From: Streptomyces xanthochromogenes
GTDB taxonomy: Bacteria; Actinomycetota; Actinomycetes; Streptomycetales; Streptomycetaceae
Direction of reading: 5' to 3'
Assembly (NCBI RefSeq): GCF_014650455.1
Contig: NZ_BMUZ01000007.1
Location: 178,388 to 242,387, forward strand
DNA length: 64,000 bases
Every line of letters begins with the position of its first letter. Within the stretch, counting starts at the first letter, position 1. Of the stretch, positions 57,545 through 64,000 are shown piece after piece. Below the pieces are notes generated by a model. That model was given only the letters and a program-made list of their open reading frames with translations, ran no database searches and had not been told where the DNA came from. The position numbers and the translations under genes were made by a program.

Positions 57545-57721
57545 TCAGGCGGCCCGTACGAACCGGTTCCGCGCTGAACTCACCCGCCCCTCAGGCCCGT
57601 TGCCGCCACTGCGGCGGCCGAAGCGGCGGCCGGCCCTGCGGGCCTGGCCCGCGAGGCGCTCCTGGTCGGCCTGGCGCAGCAGCTCGGCCTGACGGTTCTT
57701 GTAGATCTCGTAGTCGAACAT
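57545..57721 (-). CDS. Small basic protein, 58 residues
   Basis: MFDYEIYKNRQAELLRQADQ opens it, followed by an Arg/Gly-rich middle (RRAGRRFGRRSGGNGPEG) and a basic end (RNRFVRAA). AGGAG lies 7 bases before the ATG at 57721. The N-terminal YEIYKNRQAELLRQA is a pattern I recall at the start of conserved small Streptomyces proteins of unknown function. It is 150 bases upstream of the LAL regulator on the same strand and could be co-transcribed with it. Confidence 0.72.
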   Translation of the reverse strand: MFDYEIYKNRQAELLRQADQERLAGQARRAGRRFGRRSGGNGPEGRVSSARNRFVRAA

Positions 57722-57863
57722 CTCGGTGCTCCTGGGTGTGAGTGGTCGGGCTTTCCGCTCGGTCCCGGTGTTCCGGGCTCCTTGCGATGCCTCAACTCTC
57801 GTCTCCCAGGGGCCCCTCGCACATGGGGCGAGTGCCGCATCTGTGCGGGGGCGCCGCCTTAGA

Positions 57864-57882
57864 CGGTCCGTATGGCGGACCG
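57864..57882. promoter_or_regulatory. Dyad upstream of the small gene
   Basis: CGGTCCG (57864-57870) and CGGACCG (57876-57882) form a perfect dyad with a 5-base centre, in the 211-base gap downstream of the 205-residue protein. Repeated GCCGCCTTAG-like segments flank it. It may be an operator or part of a terminator. Confidence 0.4.
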
Positions 57883-57932
57883 GAGCCGCCTAAGGCAGGG
57901 GGCGGGTGCCTTAGAGGCACCCCGCCGGAGGC

Positions 57933-58550
57933 TCAGCCCTTGGTGCTGGGCAGGGCCGCGAACAGGTCGAGGTACATGCCCGCGGAGATCAGCAGGCCGA
58001 CCAGGCCGAGGACGACTCCGGCGAGCGCGACGGCCTTGACCCACACCGGCTGCTCGGCGCGGCCGGGCGTGCCGAAGGCGGGCCGGGCCAGGACGACCGC
58101 GCCGACGATCAGGGCGAGCAGCGCGAAGACGCCGTTGACCAGGGCGGTGGTGTGCCACGAGTTGCCGTAGATCTCCTGGATCTGCTGGGCCGCGGTGCCG
58201 CTCTGGGAGGTCTTGATCTGGCCGATCAGGGTGGCCCGCTCGGAGAGCGTCTTGCCCATCCAGGTGCCGCTCAGGGACACCGCGCCGAGCGCGCCGGCGA
58301 CGACGGCCGCGGCGCCCGCGCCGAAGCCCGCGCGGGCGGGGGCGGCCTCGGCATCGAGTTCGTCCTCGGGTTCGAGCCGGTCCTCGGTGTCCGTCGCGTC
58401 CGGGGTCTCCGGGGCGGCGCCGGGGGCCGTTTCCGCGGGCGCTCCCCCGGGGGTGGACGCGGCCTCGGCGGTGGCGGCGGTCTCCGTCTCGCCGTCCGTC
58501 CTGGGCTCGGTCTCGGCTTCGGTCTTCGTCGTGGCGGGGGTGGCGTTCAT
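57933..58550 (-). CDS. Membrane protein with acidic N-terminal tail
   Basis: 205 residues. The first 75 residues are Glu/Thr/Ala/Pro-rich and disordered-looking (ETEPRTDGETETAATAEAAS). Three to four membrane helices follow (AGFGAGAAAVVAGALGAVSL; ALVNGVFALLALIVGAVVLA; AVALAGVVLGLVGLLISAGM), with an extracellular loop holding TSQSGTAAQQIQEIYGNSWH. I recognise no family. The ATG at 58550 lacks a ribosome site, and a TAGCGT -10 lies 7 bases upstream, so the mRNA may be leaderless. Confidence 0.75.
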   Translation of the reverse strand: MNATPATTKTEAETEPRTDGETETAATAEAASTPGGAPAETAPGAAPETPDATDTEDRLEPEDELDAEAAPARAGFGAGAAAVVAGALGAVSLSGTWMGKTLSERATLIGQIKTSQSGTAAQQIQEIYGNSWHTTALVNGVFALLALIVGAVVLARPAFGTPGRAEQPVWVKAVALAGVVLGLVGLLISAGMYLDLFAALPSTKG

Positions 58551-58557
58551 GACCGGC

Positions 58558-58563
58558 ACGCTA
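58558..58563 (-). promoter_or_regulatory. -10 element of a probable leaderless mRNA
   Basis: TAGCGT on the - strand ends 7 bases before the ATG at 58550. No clear -35 is visible. Confidence 0.4.
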
Positions 58564-58666
58564 GGGGCCGTTTCTGAGAGCCCGCTGAGAGCTTCCTTAA
58601 CGCCCGGCCCGCGGCCGCGTGCCCGCCGCCGGGATCGTCCGGCGCGCGCCGCGCACCCCTCCGCCG

Positions 58667-59227
58667 TCAGCCCCCGGCCCGGGCCGCCCGCCAGTCGTCG
58701 GCGAGGACCGCCCACACCTCGCTGTCGTGGCGCTCCCCGCGGTAGAGGTAGTTCTCGCGCAGCACCGCGTCCCGGGTCATCCCGAGCCGCTTGGCCACGT
58801 TGATGCTCGGGGTGTTCTCGGCGGCCGCCACCCACTCCACGCGGTGCATGCCGCGTACGTCCACGGCCCAGTCGATCAGCACCGTCACGGCCCGGGTGAT
58901 CAGGCCGCGCCCGACGGCCGCCGGCTCCAGCCAGCAGCCTGCCTCGCAGGTGCCCTGTGCCGCGTCGAAGATCCGGAACAGGACGCCGCCGACCAGGGTG
59001 CCGTCGAGCCGGATGCCGTACAGGCGGCCGGTGTCCGCGGCCGTCTTGTCCGCGTAGCTCTGGAGGTAGGCGCGGGCGGAGGCCGGGTCGGTCACGAAGT
59101 CGGGCAGCGCGACATGGGTGCCGATGAACTCGCGGCCCCGGTCCATGTGGGCGAGGAACTCCTCGGCCTGCCACGGCTCCAGGGGGCACAGCTCGGCCCC
59201 GTCGTCACCCAGCGGTACTGCGAACAT
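58667..59227 (-). CDS. GNAT acetyltransferase (RimJ/RimL type)
   Basis: 186 residues. The fold shows LEPWQAEEFLAHMDRGREFI, YGIRLDGTLVGGVLFRIFDA, EAGCWLEPAAVGRGLITRAV (acetyl-CoA binding) and RVEWVAAAENTPSINVAKRL with GMTRDAVLRENYLYRGERHD. These features match the ribosomal-protein serine N-acetyltransferase subgroup, but many members act on small molecules. GGAGGAG precedes the ATG at 59227. It stands alone between the membrane protein and the ABC operon. Confidence 0.9.
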   Translation of the reverse strand: MFAVPLGDDGAELCPLEPWQAEEFLAHMDRGREFIGTHVALPDFVTDPASARAYLQSYADKTAADTGRLYGIRLDGTLVGGVLFRIFDAAQGTCEAGCWLEPAAVGRGLITRAVTVLIDWAVDVRGMHRVEWVAAAENTPSINVAKRLGMTRDAVLRENYLYRGERHDSEVWAVLADDWRAARAGG

Positions 59228-59325
59228 CCCGGCTCCTCCACCTGCGTACGCGGCCCGTCACGGCACGGGCGGCCCGGCCCGCTCGGCCGCCCCGGAATCT
59301 TCGCACGGCGGTGTGCGGGCGCGGC

Positions 59326-60609
59326 TCAGCGCCGAAGGGCCTCCGCGGGTTCGATGCGGGCGGCGCGCAGCGCGGGATAGGCACCGGCGAGCAGTCCGGT
59401 GAGGGTGCCGATCAGCGGCGCGGGCAGGGTGGTCCACGGGTCGAGGATCGCGGTCCAGTGGTGGGCGAGTGCCACCGAGAGGGTCACCACGATGCTGACG
59501 GCGGTGCCGAGCAGCCCGCCGAGCGTGCCGAGCGCGGCGGACTCGGTGAGGAACTGGGCGGCGATGTGACGTGGCCGCGCGCCCAGCGAGCGGCGGAGCC
59601 CGATCTCGCCGGTGCGCTCCAGGACCGATACGAGGGTGGTGTTGGCGATGCCTACGGTGCCGATCACCAGCGTGATGCCCGCGAGCAGCAGGAACAGCGA
59701 GTCGAGACTGCCGGTGACGCTGTCCTGGAGGGCGTGGGGCGAGGGCGGCGGCACCGCCTGGAGGTGGTCCGGCCGGTCCGGACGAAGCGCCAACGGGGCT
59801 TGGCGCGCGATGAGTTGGGCGGCACCGACGCGCGTCTGGATGAGCATGGCGGCGGCGTAGTCGGGCGCCGGATCGCCGTAGTCGGCGCGGGCCGTGCGCT
59901 CGGGGATCATCACGGAGAGCAGCAGGTTGGGCAGCCGCTCGACGTCCTGGAGGATGCCGACGACGGTGTAGGGGGTGCCGTTGATGAAGAGGGCCGGCCG
60001 AGCGGCGAGGCTGCCGATGCCGAGGTGCCGAGCGACGGCCGAGCCGATGACGGCGACGTGCATGCGGCGGCTGTCGTGGAAGGTGTTGTAGAGGGCGCCG
60101 CCGCCGAGCGTGGGGCCGACGGCCCGCAGGAGGCCGGGGCTCGCCGCGTACACCGTGAGGCCCTCGGCGCCCTGCGTGTCGCCGGAGGCCGTGCCGATGG
60201 CGGGTCCCGAGCGGGTGGAGACGTCGGGCGGGGTCTTGAAGACCTGCCAGTAGGTTCCGGCGTGGACGGCGCCGTTCAGCCGCTCGACGCGCTGGTCGGC
60301 GTCGTCGGGGAACTCGTAGCGCGCGGCCGCGGCGGCCTGTCCGCCCTGGTCGGGGGCGCCGACGTCCTTGACCGTGACCTGGGTGGCGGCGAGCACCGTG
60401 AAGTCGGAGCTGATCTGACCGCGGGCGGTGGCCGTGAGCCCGAGGATGGCCACGAAGGCACCGACGCCGAGCAGCGTGCCGAGGACGGTGAGGGCGGTAC
60501 GGGCCGGGCGCTGCAGGATGCCCGCCACGGACTCGGCCACCAGGTCCCGCGCCGTCATGCGGGTACCCGGGACGTCCGGGTGGCGCGGGCGCCGTACGGG
60601 TCGCCTCAC
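59326..60609 (-). CDS. MacB/FtsX-type ABC transporter permease
   Basis: 427 residues. One N-terminal helix (ARTALTVLGTLLGVGAFVAI), a large extracytoplasmic domain, then three C-terminal helices (LDSLFLLLAGITLVIGTVGI; LGTLGGLLGTAVSIVVTLSV; APLIGTLTGLLAGAYPALRA) with the closing RAARIEPAEALRR. This is the type VII/MacB mechanotransmission fold rather than a channel importer. The start is GTG at 60609, overlapping the ATPase stop in GTGA. Third gene of the operon; it works with the ATPase and fusion protein below. Confidence 0.9.
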   Translation of the reverse strand: MRRPVRRPRHPDVPGTRMTARDLVAESVAGILQRPARTALTVLGTLLGVGAFVAILGLTATARGQISSDFTVLAATQVTVKDVGAPDQGGQAAAAARYEFPDDADQRVERLNGAVHAGTYWQVFKTPPDVSTRSGPAIGTASGDTQGAEGLTVYAASPGLLRAVGPTLGGGALYNTFHDSRRMHVAVIGSAVARHLGIGSLAARPALFINGTPYTVVGILQDVERLPNLLLSVMIPERTARADYGDPAPDYAAAMLIQTRVGAAQLIARQAPLALRPDRPDHLQAVPPPSPHALQDSVTGSLDSLFLLLAGITLVIGTVGIANTTLVSVLERTGEIGLRRSLGARPRHIAAQFLTESAALGTLGGLLGTAVSIVVTLSVALAHHWTAILDPWTTLPAPLIGTLTGLLAGAYPALRAARIEPAEALRR

Positions 60610-61469
60610 CGCGGCCTCCCTGTGCTCAACTTGGTTTCATCCTCCGAGAGTTGGCCGTCGCGCAGGGTGATGGATCGGTGGGCGCGGGCGGCCACCGCGG
60701 GGTCGTGGGTGATGACGACGAGGGTGATGCCGCCGGCGTTGAGGGCGTCGAGGGTGTCCATGACCCGGGCCGCCGACGCCGAGTCCAGGTTGCCCGTGGG
60801 TTCGTCGCAGAGCAGCAGGCTGGGGCGGTTGACCAGGGCGCGCGCGATGGCGACCCGCTGACGTTCGCCGCCGGACATGGCGGAGGGCAGCGCGTCGAGC
60901 CGGTGCCCAAGACCCACGGCGAGCAGCGCGTCCACCGCTTCGGTACGCCGCCGGTCGCGCGGGGTGGCGAGGTAGACCTGGGCGAGCATGACGTTCTCGG
61001 TGGCCGTGCGGTAGGGCAGCAGGTGGAAGGCCTGGAAGACCAGGCCGATGCGGCGTCCGCGCAGTGCGGTGCGGTCGGCTTCGGCGAGCGGGCCGGTGTC
61101 GATGCCGTCGAGCCGGTAGTGGCCGCCGGTGGGCCGGTCGACGAGCCCGATGACGTTGAGCAGCGTCGACTTCCCCGACCCGGAGGGGCCGGCCACCGCG
61201 AGGTACTCGCCGCGGCGCACCGTGAGGTCGGTGGGCCGCAGCGCGTGCACCGGCGGCGGCCCGGGGTACGTACGCGCGGCGGCGGCCAGCTCGATCACCG
61301 CGTCGACGGCCGCGCCGGGAAGCGCGTCGGCGCCCGGGTCGGGAAGCGCGTCGGCGCCCGGGTCGGGAAGCACCTCGACACCCGGGTCGGGAAGCACGTC
61401 GGCGCTCTGCGCGGGAAGCGCCTCGGCGGCGGGGCCCGCCGGGCGGCGCCGCCTCCCCGGGATCTTCAC
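60606..61469 (-). CDS. MacB-type ABC transporter ATPase with repeat-bearing N-terminal tail
   Basis: 287 residues. Walker A is VAGPSGSGKSTLLNVIGLVD, the signature is LPSAMSGGERQRVAIARALV, and Walker B is SLLLCDEPTGNLDSASAARV, with GLVFQAFHLLPYRTATENVM as Q-loop. The first about 55 residues are unusual: an octad LPDPGADA is repeated, encoded by a 24-base tandem repeat. The start is GTG at 61469, overlapping the fusion protein stop in GTGA. Typical LolD/MacB ATPases begin near residue 58, so the tail is an addition; a start after the repeats is possible but no ribosome site is evident. Confidence 0.9.
   Translation of the reverse strand: MKIPGRRRRPAGPAAEALPAQSADVLPDPGVEVLPDPGADALPDPGADALPGAAVDAVIELAAAARTYPGPPPVHALRPTDLTVRRGEYLAVAGPSGSGKSTLLNVIGLVDRPTGGHYRLDGIDTGPLAEADRTALRGRRIGLVFQAFHLLPYRTATENVMLAQVYLATPRDRRRTEAVDALLAVGLGHRLDALPSAMSGGERQRVAIARALVNRPSLLLCDEPTGNLDSASAARVMDTLDALNAGGITLVVITHDPAVAARAHRSITLRDGQLSEDETKLSTGRPR
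61317..61436. repeat. 24-base tandem repeat, five copies
   Basis: Units at 61317, 61341, 61365, 61389 and 61413 begin GGGAAGC. Copies 1 and 2 are identical (GGGAAGCGCGTCGGCGCCCG plus GGTC), copy 3 differs at four bases and copies 4-5 are degenerate. It encodes the Pro-Asp-Pro-Gly octads in the ATPase N-terminus and is likely to vary in copy number between strains. Confidence 0.9.
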
Positions 61470-62995
61470 CGGCCCACGACCACGTCGTCCCCGGCCACGA
61501 GCCGGTGGCCCGGGGCCGCCGTGACGGCCACATAGCCGTCCGCGTCCATGCCCGCGGTGACCGGGACCCGGTCCTGGGTGCCGGACCGGGCGCGTACCAG
61601 GACCGAGGTGCGGCCGTCCGCCCCGGCGCTGACGGCGGTGGCGGGCACGACCAGGACCGGCCCGGGGCTGGCGGCCGCGGTCACCGTGACCCGTACGTCG
61701 AGACCGAGCCAGGGGGCCGGGAGGTCGGTGTCCGGGGTGACGGTGAGCGGATACCCGGCCCGGGCCTGTGGCACGTCATTTCCCTGTCCGCCCTGACCAC
61801 CGCCGGTGGAACCGTTCTGCCCCGCAGAACTGCCGCCGGTACGACCGGAGTTGGTGACACCGTTCGTGTAGGCGCCGAGCGCGGTGACCGCCCCTTCGGC
61901 GTCCTGGCCGAGCACCTCGGCCGAGAGCCGGACCTTCATTCCCTCGCGCAGCGCGCTCTTCTGGTCCTGGGTGAGGACGGTCGTCACGACGGGCCGGCCG
62001 GAGTCGATGACCAGGAGCGGCGCGGTGACGGGTGTGCCGACGGTCCCGTTGACGGCCGAGAGGCGGGCGGGGAAGGAGGGCACGAAGGTGAACTCGGCGA
62101 GCGGCAGCATCACTCCGGTGTGCGCGACGAGTTCGTCGAGCGACTGCCGGGCTGTCGTCAAGTCCTGTGTGGCGTAGGCGAGTTGGGTGCCCGCCGCGGA
62201 GGCTGCGGCGGCATCCTTGGCAGCGTCGCGGGTGGCCCGGGCGGCGGCGAGGGCGCGTTCGGCGGCGGTGACGGCCTGGCGGCCCGCGGTGAGCGCCTGC
62301 CGGTCCGATGCGCCGTGCGGGCCACCGGTGTCGGGCGGGTCGTAGCCGCGGTCGGCGTAGAGCGCCGCGATGGCGGCCTTGGTGCGCGGCCCGAACGTGC
62401 CCGACGGGTCGCGGTCGGCGTACCCGAGCCGGCGCAGCGCGTCCTGGAGTTCTCCGACGTCCTTGCCGGTGTCGCCGGGCTTGAGGTCCCGGTAGGCGGG
62501 TACGCCGCCGGGCAGGGCGAGCACGGGCCGCCCGGAGACCTCGACCAGGACGTCCCCGGGCGCTATCGCGCTGCCGGCCTTCTTGCGGATGCCGGTCAGG
62601 AGCAGCGCTCCGGCGGCCGAGCCCGCCGACTGTCCGGCGACGGGGGTGAAGCCGACGCTGCCGCCCGCGGTGACGGTGCCCCGCAGGACCACCGACTTGG
62701 TCAGCACGCGCTGCTGCACGGGGGCGGTGAGCACGGTGGGGTCGGGAGCCCGGCGCCCTGCCGCGTCCTGGGCGGGCGAGCGGACGAAGACCGAGGCTAC
62801 GAGCCCCCCGACGGACAGCAGCACGGCCCCCGCGGCGACGATCAGGAGAATGCGCTGACGTCTGATCAGGGCCGAAGCGGCGGGCGGTATCCCGTCACCC
62901 GACGGCCGTTGCGCGGCACCGTCCGCGGAGCGGACTTCCCGCTCCGGTTCCAGGACACTCGGAATACCCGATTCGGGCGTGGGACTCTCTGCCAT
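61466..62995 (-). CDS. MacA-like membrane fusion protein with peptidoglycan-binding domain
   Basis: 509 residues. A cytoplasmic tail is followed by a membrane helix (LLIVAAGAVLLSVGGLVASV, about residues 49-70). A beta-barrel/lipoyl region follows (LTKSVVLRGTVTAGGSVGFT), interrupted by a PG_binding_1 domain (YRDLKPGDTGKDVGELQDAL; GTFGPRTKAAIAALYADRGY). Next come a coiled-coil hairpin (ALTAGRQAVTAAERALAAAR) and C-terminal barrel domains (VPATAVSAGADGRTSVLVRA). The peptidoglycan domain is a common Gram-positive variant that could anchor the pump in the wall. It is the first gene of the three-gene efflux operon; the substrate is unknown. Confidence 0.9.
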   Translation of the reverse strand: MAESPTPESGIPSVLEPEREVRSADGAAQRPSGDGIPPAASALIRRQRILLIVAAGAVLLSVGGLVASVFVRSPAQDAAGRRAPDPTVLTAPVQQRVLTKSVVLRGTVTAGGSVGFTPVAGQSAGSAAGALLLTGIRKKAGSAIAPGDVLVEVSGRPVLALPGGVPAYRDLKPGDTGKDVGELQDALRRLGYADRDPSGTFGPRTKAAIAALYADRGYDPPDTGGPHGASDRQALTAGRQAVTAAERALAAARATRDAAKDAAAASAAGTQLAYATQDLTTARQSLDELVAHTGVMLPLAEFTFVPSFPARLSAVNGTVGTPVTAPLLVIDSGRPVVTTVLTQDQKSALREGMKVRLSAEVLGQDAEGAVTALGAYTNGVTNSGRTGGSSAGQNGSTGGGQGGQGNDVPQARAGYPLTVTPDTDLPAPWLGLDVRVTVTAAASPGPVLVVPATAVSAGADGRTSVLVRARSGTQDRVPVTAGMDADGYVAVTAAPGHRLVAGDDVVVGR

Positions 62996-63470
62996 TCGGT
63001 CCGCCTGCCAGGTAGCCGCCCGGTCCGCTCGCGGGATCGGGCGCCAGCTTGATGTCCCGGCCGGGCCGCGTCAAGGGGGGAATTCCCGGGCGCCCGAAGA
63101 CGTATGTGTCCGAATCACGGCCGTTGCGGGTCGGCGGGCCGCGGGACAACCGATGACATGGGATCTTTGCCAACCCTTTTCAACTGGGGTTACCACCGGG
63201 GGAATTAACCAATCCGGGCGATTGCGTTCATCGGGGTCTTCGCGGGATTCGGCCATGACGGTCGCGGCGGGACGCCCCTGACGTTGCTCTAATCCCATGG
63301 AGTCGCGGAGTCCGCAAAGCTTCCATTGACCGGGCGGGGCCCACCACTTACGGTGCTCCTGCCCTGGGAGACATCCCGGGACACGGCGGTGTCCGGCCGG
63401 AACCGTGCACGAAAGAGCGCAAGAAAGCACGGCGTCACGTCAATTCCCAAGACATCAAGGGAGATTCGCT
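62996..63470. other. Gene-free divergent region upstream of the efflux operon
   Basis: This 475-base stretch separates the efflux operon from a secreted protein gene. It is less GC-rich near 63165-63240 (CAACCCTTTTCAACTGGGG, then AATTAACC), consistent with promoters for both directions. I see no convincing gene; ORFs crossing it have shadow-like composition. Confidence 0.5.
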
Positions 63471-63869
63471 GTGAGATCCAGATATGCGCTGGCCGCGGCC
63501 GGCATCGCGGTCGCCGCCCTGACCACCCTCGCGACCCCCGCATCGGCCACCGCCGCCCCCGCCGCGAGCACCCTCGGCCCGGCCGCCACCGTCATCGGCA
63601 TCGAGTTCGTCGACGCCAACTACCAGGGCGCCACCTACACCGTGACCGGCGGCACCTGCACCGCCACCACGTCGGACGTCGACTTCTACGTCAACTCCAT
63701 GCCCGGTGGCTGGAACGACGTCGTCTCCTCGTTCCACAGCTATGCGAACTGCTACACCAAGCTGTACGAGAACAGCAACCGCAACGGGTCGACGTACGGG
63801 TTCGTCGGCGACTCCAGCTACGTCGGGAACGCGATGAACGACCGCGCCAGCTCCATCGAGTGGAGCTGA
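63471..63869 (+). CDS. Small secreted beta/gamma-crystallin- or I36-like protein
   Basis: 132 residues. A Sec signal (RYALAAAGIAVAALTTLATP, cleaved at ASA) precedes a mature part of about 95 residues with crystallin-like strands (FVDANYQGATYTVTGGTCTA; WNDVVSSFHSYANCYTKLYE; NAMNDRASSIEWS). Two Cys could form a disulphide. The aromatic-plus-Gly spacing and ending resemble beta/gamma-crystallin or the I36 inhibitor family. AAGGGAGA lies before the GTG at 63471. The function (inhibitor, cell-surface protein) is unknown. Confidence 0.8.
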   Translation: MRSRYALAAAGIAVAALTTLATPASATAAPAASTLGPAATVIGIEFVDANYQGATYTVTGGTCTATTSDVDFYVNSMPGGWNDVVSSFHSYANCYTKLYENSNRNGSTYGFVGDSSYVGNAMNDRASSIEWS

Positions 63870-63887
63870 CCGGATTCCACTCGGCCG

Positions 63888-63918
63888 CCGCCGCGGACCA
63901 GGGCACGGTCCGCGGCGG
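63888..63918 (+). terminator. Terminator after the small secreted protein
   Basis: CCGCCGCGGACC (63888-63899) pairs perfectly with GGTCCGCGGCGG (63907-63918) across a 7-base loop, 18 bases past the stop. Confidence 0.8.
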
Positions 63919-63994
63919 TGGCCGAACCGGCGAACCGGCGGCTCCCTACCCCACTTCACCCGGGTACGAAGTCCGGAAGGCCTGAAGGGCGGCC

Positions 63995-64000
63995 ATGACA
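63995..64000 (+). CDS. Possible start of the next gene, cut by the window end
   Basis: An ATG at 63995 follows GAAGGGCGGCC, a plausible ribosome site. Only two codons are visible, so no product can be named. Confidence 0.2.

Noticed and set aside
63071..63430. A 119-codon - strand frame in the efflux/secreted-protein gap
   Set aside because: Mixed composition with no ribosome site, and it crosses the probable promoters; no recognisable domain.

Overview
The window is very GC-rich, densely packed bacterial DNA. GTG/TTG starts are frequent, Tat-type secreted proteins are abundant, and the gene set includes a conservon GTPase end, an AccB/AccE carboxylase, PucR, LuxR-LAL and XRE-TPR regulators. 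Together with short conserved Streptomyces intergenic repeats, this points to a Streptomyces chromosome. From memory, the gene order (conservon cvn - accE/accB - citramalate synthase - aguA/ureC/ureAB - ilvE - leuB - proline genes - serA - ilvC/N/B - GGDEF/EAL protein) resembles the core-chromosome block around SCO5511-SCO5541 of S. coelicolor. I see no rRNA, tRNA, CRISPR array, transposase, phage or antibiotic gene cluster.

Layout. 1-3556: end of a conservon GTPase, a TetR/hydrolase pair, and the accB-accE acyl-CoA carboxylase operon. 3766-11469: a secreted polysaccharide lyase with a divergent DeoR/LacI-hybrid regulator, a repeat-rich gap, a secreted M64 metallopeptidase divergent from an XRE-TPR regulator, and a YceI protein. 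11498-15024: an ArsR regulator divergent from an atypical short-chain dehydrogenase, and two membrane proteins. 15158-17056: citramalate synthase behind an attenuator-like leader. 17111-24187: a five-gene operon (ureAB fusion, ureC, agmatine deiminase, TetR, MHS transporter) divergent from an NCS1 permease. 24224-26609: ilvE and leuB, whose promoters share an operator half-site. 26774-37260: two Tat-exported phosphate-releasing enzymes with PHO-box-like repeats, efflux and regulator genes, an AAC(2')-type acetyltransferase, an FG-GAP secreted protein and a nitroreductase. 37358-41368: proline catabolism with its PucR regulator. 42083-47659: serA and ilvB-ilvN-ilvC behind a 13-residue leader peptide and attenuator. 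47693-54295: a GGDEF/degenerate-EAL protein, two oxidoreductases and a PQQ-type sugar dehydrogenase lipoprotein. 54335-64000: a LAL regulator, two small proteins, a GNAT, a MacA/MacB-like ABC efflux operon and a small secreted protein.

How the genes work together. Much of the window is amino-acid metabolism. Citramalate synthase, IlvB/N, IlvC, IlvE and LeuB cover much of branched-chain synthesis, SerA starts serine synthesis, and PRODH/P5CDH break proline down to glutamate. AccB/AccE supply malonyl- or methylmalonyl-CoA for lipid and polyketide synthesis.

The most unusual locus is the ureAB-ureC-aguA-tetR-MHS operon. Its UreC keeps every nickel ligand but has Val in place of the flap Cys, and no urease maturation genes lie nearby. 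A link between agmatine deimination and a urea/ureido-hydrolysing enzyme is plausible and testable.
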